This document shows positions 21,951 to 33,664 of a stretch of 64,000 nucleotides of DNA, one piece after another. The translations under genes were made by a program, and so were the position numbers. Each line of letters begins with the position of its first letter. Position 1 is the first letter of the stretch. Source of the DNA: Desmodus rotundus (lineage: Eukaryota > Chordata > Mammalia > Chiroptera > Phyllostomidae). Under the pieces are notes generated by a model. That model ran no database searches. It worked only from the letters and a program-made list of their open reading frames with translations, and was not told where the DNA came from. Where the stretch lies: the NCBI RefSeq assembly GCF_022682495.2, contig NC_071393.1, positions 102,289,010 through 102,353,009 of the forward strand, read 5' to 3'.

Positions 21951-23050
21951 TCTTTTTCCGTATGTTTGCTGACTCTTGGTGAAAAGATAACTGTCGTGTC
22001 TCTGATTTTTGTTTTCAAGGCAGGAAGAAGAAGGTAAAGTATAGGGCTTGCCCATAAGACTTTTCTTTTCAATAGATTTCCCCTTCATCTCAAGAATTAT
22101 AACTGGGTAATAAACCATTATCAGACTAATCGTTAACCAAGGGAAGTAAGAAGATCATGACTGATTCAGTACTGGGGCCACCCTGGGTGTGGGGTAGGAT
22201 TTACTGTCCCTGGAATTAAGAGGTCTCTGTTTAGAGTCACTGGGTTTAGCAAATAAAAATATAGAACAGCCCATCAAATTTGAATTTCAGAAGGCAGAGT
22301 GGCAATTTGCTTTGGGAGAGCTGTCTCTGAGGCAGGAATGCTGCTGGGGGTGGGGGTGGGGGATGCCGAGGGCAGAAACCAGCTGAAGGAAGGCAGCTAG
22401 CAGGCGGGCTGGGGTGGGGGAGGGGCGGGGGCACATCGGGCCACTGTCAAGCAGGAAGGCAGCAGCATGGGCTGACAGCACTGTGTTGGAGGGGCCCTGC
22501 AGCGCCCGGTCCTGAGGTTTGCTCCGTGTTTCCAAGGGCTGAAGAAGACAGAGGCAGACGAAAGAAGGCTAAAGTAAAGGATGTTGTCTCCCCCCCCATC
22601 TTTCATTTCCAATCACTCCCCCTTCCAGGGCAGAAGCATTTTTATTTGCAATTCCTACTGAAGAATCTACATTCATAGATCTTCAGATTTCAGAATTTGT
22701 CCCTGCCTCTTCATCGACATTCTCGTACTAATTCATGCCGTACTAATTCATGCCTCCGTAAGATTGTAAGTAAGCAAGAAAATCAAATGAACGATGGTGC
22801 TTAGGGTTTTTGTTTTAAGCGAACCCTTTCCTTAGGTAAAAGTGAAGTGGCAAAATAAGTTAGTTTAATACTATTTCCTGGCCAGCTTGCATAGCATAAA
22901 TCATTACCAACCTAGAGAAAGGAGGCAGGAAGCTATTGTAAGAAAGCCCTGATAGTGAAGGGAAATGAAAATTAGGTCATTAGAATTTGTATTTTTCTGT
23001 AGAAATATGATACCATCTATGACCAGGTATTGAATCTTTTTTTTTTTTTT
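21951..23050. other. Unassigned; contains two G-run clusters
   Basis: No gene recognised. G-runs at 22,346-22,362 and 22,405-22,431 could form G-quadruplexes. The proline-rich minus frames (22,246-22,612) are simply the antisense of the G-runs. A 15-bp tandem duplication CGTACTAATTCATGC lies near 22,724-22,753. Confidence 0.45.
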
Positions 23051-23079
23051 TTAACTAGCAGGTCTGAGAACCCAAATAT

Positions 23080-23265
23080 CATTGATTTATTCACTCAACA
23101 TTTATTATATGCTTTTTCTATGTCAGACCCTGTGCTGGTGATTATAAGGGTGAATTAGACATGTTCTCAAATGGTTAGTAGGGTGAGGGAAACATGTAAA
23201 GAAATAACTAACAGCAACAAAGACAAATAATTCTAGTAACATACTTTAATAGATAAATGAAGTGG
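23080..23265 (-). mobile_element. L2 LINE 3' end fragment
   Basis: TTCACTCAACATTTATTATA, ATGTCAGACCCTGTGCTGGT is the antisense of the conserved L2 3' terminus. Confidence 0.55.
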
Positions 23266-23269
23266 AGCT

Positions 23270-23490
23270 AACATTTATTGGCAAGCGCTGTATGAAGTGC
23301 TCTAAATCAAAGGTCAAATTTAATAATCAAAGTCAATATCAATAATCAAATTTAACCCTCATGACAGGCATATGAGGTAGGTGTCATTATTATCTTCATT
23401 TTGCAGATGAGAACAGAGAGGGTTCAAATTTGCCCAAGTTAGTAAGTATCGAAGCTGGATGGGATTTAACCTGGGGACCTCTGGCAGGTG
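23270..23490 (-). repeat. MIR SINE
   Basis: TTTAACCCTCATGACAGGCA, TATGAGGTAGGTGTCATTAT, TCATTTTGCAGATGAGAACA and the tRNA-like GGGATTTAACCTGGGG are the antisense MIR landmarks in order. Confidence 0.7.
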
Positions 23491-23865
23491 AGAAAATATT
23501 TCAGTGAGTAGGAGGTCCTGAAAAATAGGTGTTTCCTGCTAGGAAAAATGGAGGGGCTGGGGAGAGGGCATGGCAGTCCCAGAAAGAGAGAAGGATGTGC
23601 AAGGGGGTCAGATGTGCACCCAGCCTGTGGGGAGCAGAGAGCAGTTCTGAGAGAGTGAAGGCAGGTGACGGGGGGTGGGGGCAGAGCACAGGGGCCTTGA
23701 ATGTCTTACTGAGGAACGGCAGGTTTGTTCCATCAAAGGGACTTAGGCAAGGCAGTGACAGGATCAGCTTTGCACTTCAGAAAAATTACTCTGGCAGCAG
23801 TGCAGATTAGAGAAAGGGAGGCAGGAAACTATTTGTCTCCCTGGCTCAGGGGACTAGGAAAGTAA
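23491..23865. other. Unassigned ancient repeat-like sequence
   Basis: GA-rich sequence with AGTGACAGGATCAGCTTTGC and AAAAATTACTCTGGCAGCAG looks like part of an old dispersed repeat that resumes at 24,700-25,190. I cannot name it. The open frame 23,529-23,810 is not a credible gene. Confidence 0.35.
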
Positions 23866-23869
23866 TGCC

Positions 23870-24600
23870 ACTCCTGAGAATATAGCCTAGAGACACTCTC
23901 AAACATCTGCTCAAAGAGAGTAATGGTGCACTTTTTGCATTAGCGAAAAATCCTAAGCATCCTTCAACAGGAACTAAATAAATAATTTGTGGTATAGCCA
24001 CCTAATGGAATACCACATGGTAGTTAAAACGAATGAATTAGGGCAACATGTGTCAACAGGAAGAAAAATAAAATTGAGTGAAGAAAGCCATTGCAGAGAA
24101 CATACAGTATGATGTCATTTTGGTAAAGTTTAAAAACCTGCAAAGCAATACTTGAAGTGCTTTTTTAAAAAAGATTTTATTTATTTTATTTTTAGACAGG
24201 GGAAGGGAGGGAGAAAAAGATGGAGAGAAACATTAATGTGTGGTTGCCTCTTGCGTGCCCCCCCCCCCCCCCCAAGGACCTGGACAGCAACCCAGGCATG
24301 TACCCTGACTGGGAATTGAACTGGTGACCTTTTGGTTTGCAGGCCAGCACTCAATCCCCTGAGTCACACCAGCCAGGGCTGAAGGTTTTTTTTTTGTTGT
24401 TGTTGTTTTTTAATCAACTCATAAATATCTAGAGAAAGCATGAAACATACATGAACTTAATAGCAAATTCATTAGAGTGTGTTAGGATGTGGGGCAGGCT
24501 AGTCAAGGTGGGCTAAAATATCTATACCTATATAACTTCATTTAAAAAATAAAATTGCAAATATGACAAGGTTAAGATTTTGATAAAACTGGTATCAAAG
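23870..24600 (+). mobile_element. Old L1 (L1ME-like) 3' region
   Basis: AACAGGAACTAAATAAATAA, TGGAATACCACATGGTAGTT and GTATGATGTCATTTTGGTAA are diverged ORF2-end and 3' UTR landmarks on the plus strand. Interrupted by a SINE. Confidence 0.6.
24165..24379 (-). mobile_element. Ves-type SINE with expanded C tract
   Basis: AAAAGATTTTATTTATTTTA, GAGAGAAACATTAATGTGTG, a 16-C run at about 24,258-24,273 where other copies have a few C, then antisense B box TGGGAATTGAACTGG, ending CACACCAGCCAGGG. Confidence 0.88.
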
Positions 24601-24609
24601 CACAGCTGT

Positions 24610-25700
24610 TTGTTATATTATTCTATTTTTTCAGCTATATATTTGATGTACCATGATTTAAAGAAAAGTTCAGCTTGGATCCAAAAGTATACACTTTCTC
24701 CAACGGAAAGAAAGAAAAGAAGCAAAGCAGAGTTCTGGCAGCAGCGTAGCCAAGAGACAGGAAGCTGGGAGACCACTGCCCTGTCCAGGCAAGAGGTGGT
24801 GGGGACTTGAACTGATCCAAGTTCAAGGCAGAGGGAATGCGAGGCCATGAGAGAGGAAAGTAGGTGACCGTTGGGTGGTGGGAAGTGGCAGAGAGAGTAG
24901 TGTCCAAGTGGCTCCCAGCGCCTGGCTTGCATTACTGAGTGGGTGGTGAGTGAGGCCCATCGCCAAGAAAGGGAATGTAGGACTAGCAACAGGTTTGGCC
25001 GGGGTGTGGTATGTGGAGATCAGTTTCAGACATGTTCAATGAGAGGCTTTTCCAGGAAGAAACATCCAATATACCACTTGATATTCAGACTAGGAGTTCA
25101 AGGTCTGGAGTAGAAATACAAATTTGGTTATCACCAGCATTTGGGAGAGACCCAATAATAATAATGAGGTTATACGTCCTACTGAAGGAATAAATACAGA
25201 TGTACAATATGGGTAACAATTAAACTAAATTTTAATGGATGATGAGCTAAGGTGAGAGAAATATATAAATGAAATATAAATCCTGACTTTTACTCATTGC
25301 ATTTCAAATCTTTAAAACAAATAGAAACCCACCTCTGACAAGTTACGTATCTAAGACCCGGAATATGTGTTGACTTAACCTTTCACCACCAAGAGGAGGA
25401 ACTTAACAAGCACCCCCGCACCCCCAACGAAAGTCTGCGCAATCTCTCTACAGGGTGTGTTGGAATCTGAAACAAGGGGCCAGAAACAGTGGAAACCGAC
25501 CTGATGTTGGTAATCCAGCTCAAGCTCAGGTTGCCTGGGGAACCTACAAAAGCAGTGCAGGTTCCAGGCCCACTGAACCGGAACCCTGGGAACTTTGAAA
25601 AGCTCCACAGGTCAGGCTGGTCATCAGCTGGTCATAGGAGCCGCATAACAGCTTCTGGACAGCAGCTGTCCTCTGATGTCATGGGGTCTGCCTGCTTCCA
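24610..25700. other. Unassigned; part resembles an old dispersed repeat
   Basis: 24,700-25,190 continues the repeat-like sequence of 23,491-23,865. The rest (25,200-25,700) is not recognised. The 123-, 90- and 100-codon frames have no family resemblance. Confidence 0.35.
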
Positions 25701-25704
25701 TCTG

Positions 25705-25905
25705 ACTACTGATCACCTGCTGGGAACTTGGACAAGTTACTTAACCCCTTTGGTCTCAGTTTCTTCATCCATAAAGTGGGGACAGAAATAGTACCTACTC
25801 TTGGGGTAGCTGTGGTACTAAATGAGTTCATTTACTTCCAGTACCTATAACAGTGTGTGGCATAATACTGTAGACATGCAATAAAGGAGAGTTACTATAA
25901 TTATT
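25705..25905 (+). repeat. MIR SINE
   Basis: GGAACTTGGACAAGTTACTT, AACCCCTTTGGTCTCAGTTT, CTTCATCCATAAAGTGGGGA, TACTAAATGAGTTCATTTAC and GTGTGTGGCATAATACTGTA match MIR order over nearly full length. Confidence 0.8.
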
Positions 25906-25909
25906 ACTT

Positions 25910-26744
25910 TTATTAGCATGTCATAGGGCACCACAATACCATTCATTACTATCCTTGCCATATAAAATCTTTTAATGATTTTTTAAAAAGAATAATATTC
26001 TACACTTGTATCCTTTGTACCAAGATCTTCACTTCTCCTGTCTTCTAAAGCTGCCTGAAGTAGTTGCCTTGTCTCGTTTATTTCTTTGGCACAGGAACTT
26101 TATTCTGAAGCTATTAGAAGCATGAAGGCATGTTTTATGCATGAACAAGTCTGTGAGAGTTTTGGTATTGGACAGAAGATGGATTCATACTCAAATGGCT
26201 CTTATTACTATCCAGGTGCCTCGGCAGACTCTAATGATATTCAAAGTTTCTGACAGTTTCAGAGGAAGTATTTCCATGCTTAACAAACTTGTTCTAAGCA
26301 GATTTTGTTTGTTAAACTTCAGGTCCACGCACGCCCTAGAGACTTACATTTTATGGACTTCCTGAGGTAGATGTATCATGTTACACCCACACTTTAAAAG
26401 AAAACACTTTCCAAATTATTACGGGGCATACAGATTTTTAATTTGGACAGATTCATAAGGGTGAAAAAAAGCACATGTGTCTTTAGTATAAAGACATACT
26501 CTTTACCCGTCTCATTAATCATCTCATGCTAACCATGAATCTTGGGTGTATTTTATATATATTGTGTTGACTCATTTTGTTAGTTAGAATTCTCTACATT
26601 AGAAGTTACTCAGTAGTTTTAATTTCTGTTTTTGCCAATTAAATAGTTAATTATTTCTAAATCATAACTAAAACACATTTAGAGAGCTAAGTAAAAAATG
26701 TAGCCAACTGAGAAAGGGCAGGAAAGGATGCAACATTAACACTT
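25910..26744. other. No recognised feature
   Basis: AT-rich unique-looking DNA upstream of the chimeric retrocopy. No supported feature. Confidence 0.4.
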
Positions 26745-26753
26745 CAACACATG

Positions 26754-27951
26754 GGGACTTCCGGTCAAGATGGCAGTATAAGCAAAGGCTGTACTCACTT
26801 TCTCCCACAACCACATCAAAATTACAGCTGAACTACAGAACAACCATCCTTCAGAACTGGCTGAAATCTAGCTGAATAGAAGTTCTACAACTAGGGATTT
26901 AAGGAAGAAGCCACACTGAGACTGGAAGGAGGGTGAAGACACAGAAGGGCAGGTCCTACCACCATGTGCTGTGGATAAAAAGTGGGAGCTCACATGGTCA
27001 CTGCCTTGCCAGGTCTAGTGAATCACAGCGAGAGCATGAACACAGAGCAGTGGCCCCAGAAACTGATCCTGCAGCTCGTCCCCCAGAAGGTGCTGACCAC
27101 ACTGGGCCCTTTGTCCCAGAACTCAAGGATGGTCCAGTTTCATTTCAACATTGAGTCCCTCAAAGTCCTCTGCTGCATCGTGGGCTACGTGTATGTCTGC
27201 CACATGGCCCCTGTGAGGGGCGCCCACTTATGCTGCTGTACTCCTTCAAGGAGAACTTCACGGGCCTCATCCCCTTCCACCAGAATGTTTTCATCAACAG
27301 TATCTAGCAGATAGATTATCGCCAACTACTAGCAGATTCAGCAGCAGCAGCTGGAGCAGCAAGCACTCTCCCCTCCCCCACCACGCCATGGGCCCCATTC
27401 TGGAGGAGTAGGCAAGGCCCTCACAGAATCTACCCCAGCTCTGCCCACCACGGCATGAGACTCAGGGCATAGTGGGGGCCTCTGTAGCTGCAGGGCAGCC
27501 AGAGCCCCAGGATGCTGCCCAGACACCCCCAGGCATGGTTCAAGGCCCTCCTGAAGCAGCTCCTGGTCCTCCTCCTACTGAACCTGTCCTTCAGCCCCAG
27601 AACCCTGGGGCCAGCACCCAACTGCAGAGCCTCCTCCTCAACCTAGCACTGCCCTTGGCCAGGGTACTGCACTGAAGACTTATCTCTGCTACCTCCAGCC
27701 ACCAGGGTCCACTGCATTGCTTCCCCAGGACACCATGGCCAGGGGCAGCCCCATCTGGGGCTCCTTCTCCTGCACCTACCACCCACTCAGTCCTGGTCTA
27801 CAGAACTTCCTCTGCAGGCTCCACTACCAGCTCAGATGCTGCGGAGTGTGGGACTGGGTACCTTAGCAGCCCAGTGTCACAGAGGATGATATCCTCCTGG
27901 ATCTCGTCTGAACCCCTGCCACCCAAGAATATTCCTTTCAGCACACACACA
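26754..27951 (+). mobile_element. Chimeric retrocopy: L1 5' UTR joined to MED25
   Basis: A composite unit flanked by the perfect 9-bp repeat CAACACATG at 26745-26753 and 27952-27960. The left 235 bp are an L1 5' UTR in sense orientation (GGGGACTTCCGGTCAAGATGG; CAAGATGG at 26766-26773), related to the 5' UTR at 1125-2475. At about 26,989 it switches to MED25 coding sequence in the same orientation. The unit ends in a CA-rich stretch where a poly(A) tail would be expected. The flanking repeat suggests one insertion event, but the right-hand flank is CA-rich, which weakens that. Confidence 0.6.
26989..27910 (+). pseudogene. MED25: MED25 processed pseudogene, 5'-truncated
   Basis: MED25 is a Mediator subunit that binds transcription activators. 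This intronless copy covers the second half of the protein. Recognisable blocks are [18 protein letters not shown] and [15 protein letters not shown] in the activator-interaction (PTOV/ACID) domain, [16 protein letters not shown] in the Pro/Gln-rich tail, and the C-terminus TEDDILLDLV before a TGA at 27,908-27,910. The whole N-terminal half is missing. It is broken by a one-base loss near 27,013, a shift near 27,225, a stop near 27,302 and a further shift before 27,472. Open frames at 26,982-27,314 and 27,472-27,675 are pieces of it. Not expected to be functional. Confidence 0.85.
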
Positions 27952-27954
27952 CAA

Positions 27955-28870
27955 CACATGAAAAGATGCCCAACATTACTGTCATCAGGGAAATACAAAT
28001 TAAAACCATAAGGAAATGCTACTCAACACCTACTAGAATGGCTAAAATCAGAAATACTGATAATACCAAGAGTTGCCAAGAATATGGAGGAATTGGAACT
28101 CTCATACCCTGCCCGTAGGAATGCAAAATGGTACAACCACTTTGGAAACAGTTTAACAGTGTCTTATAACATTGAACATATACTACTATTTGACCTAGCA
28201 ATTGTATTCCTAGCTACTTATCTAAGAGATATGAAAACTTATGTTTCCACGAAAGCCTTCATGCAAATATTTATGGCAGCTATATTCATAATTGCCTCGA
28301 ACTGGAAATGACCCAAATGTCCTTCAGTGGGTGAATGGATAAGTGATCTGTGGCATGTCCATATGTGGAAGGCTGCATAATGGCACTCTGGCGGACAGCA
28401 TGTCCTAAAACCTGAAACCTACGTGTGTGACCTTATATGGCAAAAAAAAAAAAAAAGGACTGCAGATGTGATTAAGGGTCTTGAGATGGGGAGATTTGTG
28501 TACATCCTTATAAGAGGAAGGCAAAGGGAGATTTGACTCCAGACGGACGTAAGCGAAGGCACTACGACCACAAAGGCATGCCGCTTTTATGGTGTCGTGA
28601 TTGGAAATCAGACTCAACATACTGCGTGCTGGCATGATTTCATTTATATGTTGTTCTTAAAGAGGCAATACTGTAGGGACAGGTCATCAGAGGTAGGCTG
28701 GGGTTGGGAGGGGTTGATTACAAAGGAGAGCCTAAAGGAGTTTCGGGGATGATGGAACTGTTCTGAATCTTGATTGTGGTGGTGGTTAGACTCTATTTAA
28801 TTTGTCAAAACTCATAGAACTGTATACCAAAGAAGGAAAAATTTCCTGTGTATAAATTTTAAAATAAAAT
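27955..28870 (+). mobile_element. Old L1 3' region, split by an LTR
   Basis: ORF2-end landmarks on the plus strand: ACATGAAAAGATGCCCAACA, AGGGAAATACAAATTAAAAC, AGAATGGCTAAAATCAG, GACCTAGCAATTGTATTCCT, CCAAATGTCCTTCAGTGGGT. The 3' UTR (TTGTGGTGGTGGTTAGAC, AACTGTATACCAAAGAAGG) resumes after 28,605. Confidence 0.75.
28372..28605 (+). mobile_element. MaLR/MLT1-like LTR fragment
   Basis: GTGTGACCTTATATGGCAAA, GCAGATGTGATTAAGGGTCT and TCCTTATAAGAGGAAGGCAA are MLT1-type landmarks. It interrupts the old L1. Confidence 0.5.
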
Positions 28871-30350
28871 TTAAAAAAGAACTTAAGCTTTAGCAGCCAG
28901 GAAAAATGTCAAAGTGCTAAATTTTAAACATCGCATAACACAGATCTCTGCCCTCAGAGACATTGGTTCTCAGGTAGATCTCAATCAGCAAATTTCTCTT
29001 CCCACCAAAGGAGATGTTAACCCTTTGGTGGCTGGTACTATAAAACACCAGAGAGCAGGACTGAGAGAATTTTCTTCAAATGACTGGAGAAAGAATGCAA
29101 AGAACTCATATTAGAGGGAGGAGAAAGTTCCTGGGCTGGCAGAATAGAGAGAAGCACCCTTCCTAAGGCACTTGGTAATAGAGGTCTGCATGGATAGGGT
29201 GTACTGGAGAGAACAAACTTCTTCAAGAACTATTGCTAAGGTGAATTTTAAACAATCATATAAAACCAAGCATGAGACTTTCTGCAAAAGGCCAAGGATA
29301 TAAAAAAGTGGCATCCTATTGTAGACCTAGTGAGAAAAAACAGAAGGGCACAGTAAAATTGGGACAGTGCGAAAGAAAAAGGTGGCCCAGAGCAGACCAC
29401 TTTCACTTGTATTAACCTTGCTATGGGTTTTCACCAGGAAGGGAATTGTGTGTTCGTGGCAGAACTCTTCCTTGCCGCATTGATAATCTGGGGTGTGCAG
29501 TTAGGCTTGAGGATAGTGTTCTCGTTCCACATGCTAGTCCCTCTTTGTTCCAACAGTTCTTTTGTTGCTTTCACCAAGTTCAAAGTTGAAGTTCCCTTTT
29601 AGATACTGTTGCCATACAGAGTTGTTAATGAGAAGCGAGAAACTGTTGGAAGGTGTTTACCCAAAACAATAGTTTGAGTTTGGAAACACTGTAAATACCC
29701 CCTCTCTGATTTGTGGGGGCCCAAAACTTAAGCTGTGTAACGTGGAGTCATTAGTATGTGATTGGTGAAATGGCTGAGGGTGAGCAAAGCAGAGCAAGGT
29801 GGCTGAGGGCCCTAGAAGTACAGATGTGCCGTTTTAATCCATCCTGATCCCTGCTGAAATTTGTTACCACCTGGTGACAGTTTATTCGAGTTGCTGGAGC
29901 CAATTCTGGGTCTGGTGACTGGCTGAGTCTTCTGCAACAGCAGCAAAGATTCCAGGAACCTCTGGGTTAGTTGGCACTTATTTTGATGGCCTAATCCAGA
30001 GAGATTGGACCAAGAGTATACTGTACATTCTGGAACTCACTTTTAAACTCTGCACTTCTTAAGACTGGAATCACCTGCTGTTTCTTTGCCTGACCTAGCC
30101 CTCACCTTCATATTTTTGGGCAGAAGATAAGAATTTTAATTGGCCCCCATTTGAAAAACAGGGTTGGAATGATAATGAAAGCCAATTGACAATTGAATTA
30201 TAGTTGAATTAATCTTATTGCAGGATATGTTATCACTGTTTTTTTTTTTTTTCTCAGTAAATGAGCTTAATTCATTATTTTTGACAGCAATTAGGAGCCG
30301 GCCAATTATTTGCTTAGCCAATCCTGGTTTAAGAAGAAAAAGTATTGTTA
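28871..30350. other. No recognised feature
   Basis: About 1.5 kb without a classifiable repeat or exon. The stretch 29,690-29,800 (GGGGGCCCAAAACTTAAGC) has a retroviral-leader feel but cannot be assigned. Confidence 0.35.
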
Positions 30351-30359
30351 CCTTAAAAT

Positions 30360-31032
30360 GTGGTTGTTAGGGAGAGATCCGATCACATCACTAGGAGGAA
30401 GTAGGGAGGGGCTGTAGGAAGAGGCAGTGGTAAACAGCCTAGGATAGGATTCGCTGAGAAGCCAATGCCTCCAGAGTCTGTGGGATTATGGGTGAGATTT
30501 GAAATAAAAAGAGCACTCGCTGGGCTCTGGGGTGGGGTGTGGACGACTCACTGGCTCTCAGGATTTCTTCCTCGAGGATGCCTGGTTGATCGTGCTCAGC
30601 TGGCTGCATTTTCCAATGGACGGTATTTTGAGTGGGAAAGAACTTGGGGTACAGCCTAGAATCGGGCTGGCCTGGCACAGGGTGGCGGGGTTGTTCCTCT
30701 TTGGCTGTTATAGAGGGGACAGGCTCTGAGGCAGAAGCCTGCCATTCTCCCAAAACTGTGTAATTTTTATATCTTATGTTGTTTTAGTTTGTAAATTAAC
30801 CCCATAGAAATAAGATAAAACTAACAGGGGGAATGCTAGGAGAACTCAGGTGTTGAAAGAGTTCAGCCTTAATTGATAGGCCTAAGTGACTAATGCATGT
30901 GGAAAGCTGTTATTCCAAAATTGTGAAGCTTTTGAATAAATATTCCTTTCCTTCATCGCCAAACCTTTGCCTCTGGAATTTGCCTAGAGGGTGGCGGTGG
31001 GAGGCGGGACCCCAACTTGCTGTGCGGTAACA
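30360..31032 (+). mobile_element. ERV LTR related to LTR B
   Basis: GAAGCTTTTGAATAAATATT followed by CCTTTCCTTCATC, then GGGACCCCAAC and GGTAACA parallels LTR B at 4962-6055. The upstream part is U3-like without a firm start. The 104-codon minus frame is chance. Confidence 0.5.
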
Positions 31033-31144
31033 TGGTGATCCTAAGCCTGCGAACTCCCAGATCTCTTTCTCATTCTTCTGCTCTAGAAGAAGGCCCTTGT
31101 TAACACGGCCCTTCTTTCAATTAGATTCTGAGTTTGGCCGGTGA

Positions 31145-31695
31145 CAGGCAGAATAATGGTCCCCCAAAGGTGGCCATGCCTTAATCCTCGGAACCTGTGA
31201 AAATGTTAAGTGTTACACATGGCAAAATGGAATTTGTAGATGTGATTAAGGTTATAGACCTAAGATGGGGAGATTGTCCTGGATTATCAACATAGACTCA
31301 CTCTATTCAGACGAGCCCTTAAAAACAGAGACACTTCTCTTACTGGGAAGGGGAGAGATGCTTCAGAAGGGGAGGTCTGAGAGATATGAAGCCTGATAAA
31401 GACTTGATTAGCCATTGAAGATGGAGGGAGAGAGCCGGTAGACAGGGAATGTGGGCAGCCTAGAGAGGTTCAGGATCACCCCTGTTTGACACCCCGTGAG
31501 GAAATAGGAGTCTCAGTTCTATGCCTGCCTGCAGCTGAAATCTGCCAACAACCGGAATGAGCATGGAAGCAGATTTACCTCTAGAACCTCTACAAACGAA
31601 TATAGCCCTGCCAACCCCTTGATTTAGGTTTTGTGAGACCCTAGGACCCAGCTGAGCTACACTGTACTTGGACTGCTGACCTACAGAACTGAGGC
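31145..31695 (+). mobile_element. MaLR-type LTR
   Basis: GACAGGCAGAATAATGGTCC, GATGTGATTAAGGTTATAGA, GAGCCCTTAAAAACAGAGAC, TCTGCCAACAACCGGAATGA, TTTTGTGAGACCCTAGGACC and CTGCTGACCTACAGAACTGA appear in the order known for a MLT1-type LTR. Confidence 0.65.
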
Positions 31696-31949
31696 CCCTG
31701 GCTCTGTGATGCCAGTTCCTCCTATTGTCTGTCCAACCGGAGGGTCTTAAGAGCTTTCTACTGTTGCTAATATCTGGGATACCTTCGATTCCCTGGTAGT
31801 CTTCCCACCCTGGTTCATCTACTGTGTTACCAGGTCACTGTAGTAAACTCCTTCTGCTTTAAATACTTTGAGTGGTTTCAGTTTCCTGATTTGAATCTGT
31901 GTGATAAATATAGTATAATTCAGTTTTTTGGTGGCAATTGGAAGGGGGT

Positions 31950-32230
31950 TACAATTATTCATTCATTCAACAAATATTCTTTGTGAGTGTATGCTGTGCA
32001 TCAGTAATGGACAGGACCTTGAAGGACTTTACATTGCAGTCAGGTAGACGGAATTTTAATTAGTAATCAACGCAAAGCGTTAGTATTATGCTAAGAACAA
32101 GGATCTCTGAGAACATACAGCAAGGGGTTCTTAAACTGATGTAGAGGCTAGAGAGGGATTCTCTAAAGAGGAGCTATTTAATGAGACTTGAAGATGATCC
32201 AAAGTATAGTCAATAAGGTCAAGAAGGGTG
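31950..32230 (-). mobile_element. L2 LINE 3' end fragment
   Basis: ATTCATTCATTCAACAAATA followed by GTGTATGCTGTGCATC and GACTTTACATTGCAGTCAGG is the antisense L2 terminus, diverged. Confidence 0.5.
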
Positions 32231-32261
32231 TTTGTTGGAGGATAGGATTAAAATAATCCTG

Positions 32262-32995
32262 TTTTATTCTGCTTGAAATTTTAATCAACAAGAAACTCTT
32301 GGAACTAATAAGCAATTACAACAAAGTGGTAGAATACAAGGTTAATATGGAAAAGCTAATTGCTTTCCTGTATATAAACAATGAGCAAGTGTGATTTGAA
32401 ATTTAAAACACATTATCATTTACATAAGCATTCCCAAAATAAAATACTTAGGTATAAATCAAAGAAAACATATATAAGAGTTTTATGAGGAAAACTACAA
32501 AACTTATGAAAAATATCCAAGAAGAGCTAAATAAATGGAGGTATTTCATGTTCATGGATAGGAAGACTCAATATTGTCAAGAGGTCAGTTCTTCCCAAAT
32601 TTATCTATAGATCTAAAGCAATTCCAATCAAAATCCCAGCAAGTTATTTGTGGATATGAACAAGCTGACTATAAACTTTGTGTGAAGAGGGAAAAGGCCT
32701 AGCATAGACAACACAATATTGAAAGAGATAAAAGTTGGGGGATTGACATTACTCAACTTCAAGACTTATAATAAAGCTACAGTAAGCAAGAGAACATGTG
32801 TTGGTAAGAGAACAGACAAACTGATTAGTGGGACAGAATAGACAGCCCAGAAATAGACCTACATAAATCAGCTGCTCTTTAACAAAGGGGCAAAGGCCTT
32901 GCAATGGAGCAAAGATAGTCTTTTCCACAAATTGTGCTGAAACAACTAGACATCTACATGCAAAAAAATGAATCTAGGCACAGACCTTACAGCTC
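32262..32995 (+). mobile_element. Old L1 ORF2 fragment (after the RT core)
   Basis: Conceptual reading gives ELINNYNKVVEYKVNMEKL, then [19 protein letters not shown] and [13 protein letters not shown], all typical of the L1 ORF2 thumb region. Stops are frequent. It has lost both the reverse-transcriptase core and the 3' end. Confidence 0.75.
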
Positions 32996-33324
32996 TATAC
33001 CTTCTCCTTCATCAGCCCCTGTCCTCCCACCAACCTCCGCCCCACCTGAGAATATGTTAAAGTTCTAGTGCAAATGGAGAGCTGGGGGAAAGAGGCGAGC
33101 AACTGGTCAAGTGGATACCGTGTCTTGGGTGTCCTCTGTGTGCCCCTGACCTTCCTAGGCTGTTCTCAGACCATGAGAATCAAAGGCTGCCTAGGATCCA
33201 CCTCCCTACGTGTGTGGGTCAGCGCTGTCTTTCCTGGAGCCTTATTGCTTCCATTGCAGCACAGCTGCGAGTGTAAAGGGGTTCCGGGTGACGGTGTCAA
33301 GGCTTACCGTAAAGGAAATGGATC
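32996..33324. other. No recognised feature
   Basis: A 94-codon plus frame (33,068-33,352) overlaps this and an L2 tail. It has no family resemblance. Confidence 0.35.
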
Positions 33325-33391
33325 ACTGTCCACAGTGCCTGGAACATCATAGGCCACTCAGTAAATATTGATTGAAGGAATAAATAAATGA
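33325..33391 (+). mobile_element. L2 LINE 3' tail
   Basis: CACAGTGCCTGGAACATCAT, GGCCACTCAGTAAATATTGA and GAAGGAATAAATAAATG match the L2 3' terminus. Confidence 0.65.
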
Positions 33392-33439
33392 TCCAAAGTG
33401 TTCAGCCCAAGCGTATTAAGCAGCGTGAGCAGAAATGGC

Positions 33440-33640
33440 AATAGCAAACAGCGCAATTAATGCGGCAGGCATTATTCTAAATGCTTTACTGAAATTAACT
33501 CATTCAGTTCTCTCAATGGCCCTAGGAGGTATGTAACTGAGCAGAGCTAGTGTAAGTTCTCAGGTCTGTGGCAGAACCCTAGAGTCTGAATGAAAAGTCT
33601 GTATGCTTACCCACTAGTCCATACTGCAGCCCAAGGATGG
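33440..33640 (-). repeat. MIR SINE, diverged
   Basis: GGCAGGCATTATTCTAAATG, AATTAACTCATTCAGTTCTC and CCTAGGAGGTATGTAACTGA, then GTCTGAATG near the end, are in antisense MIR order. Confidence 0.5.
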
Positions 33641-33664
33641 AATCAAAGATGCTTCCTAACTTTT

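Noticed and set aside
27338..27782. Minus-strand frames over the MED25 region
   Set aside because: They are antisense of the Pro/Gln-rich MED25 tail; the sense strand aligns with MED25 across this span.
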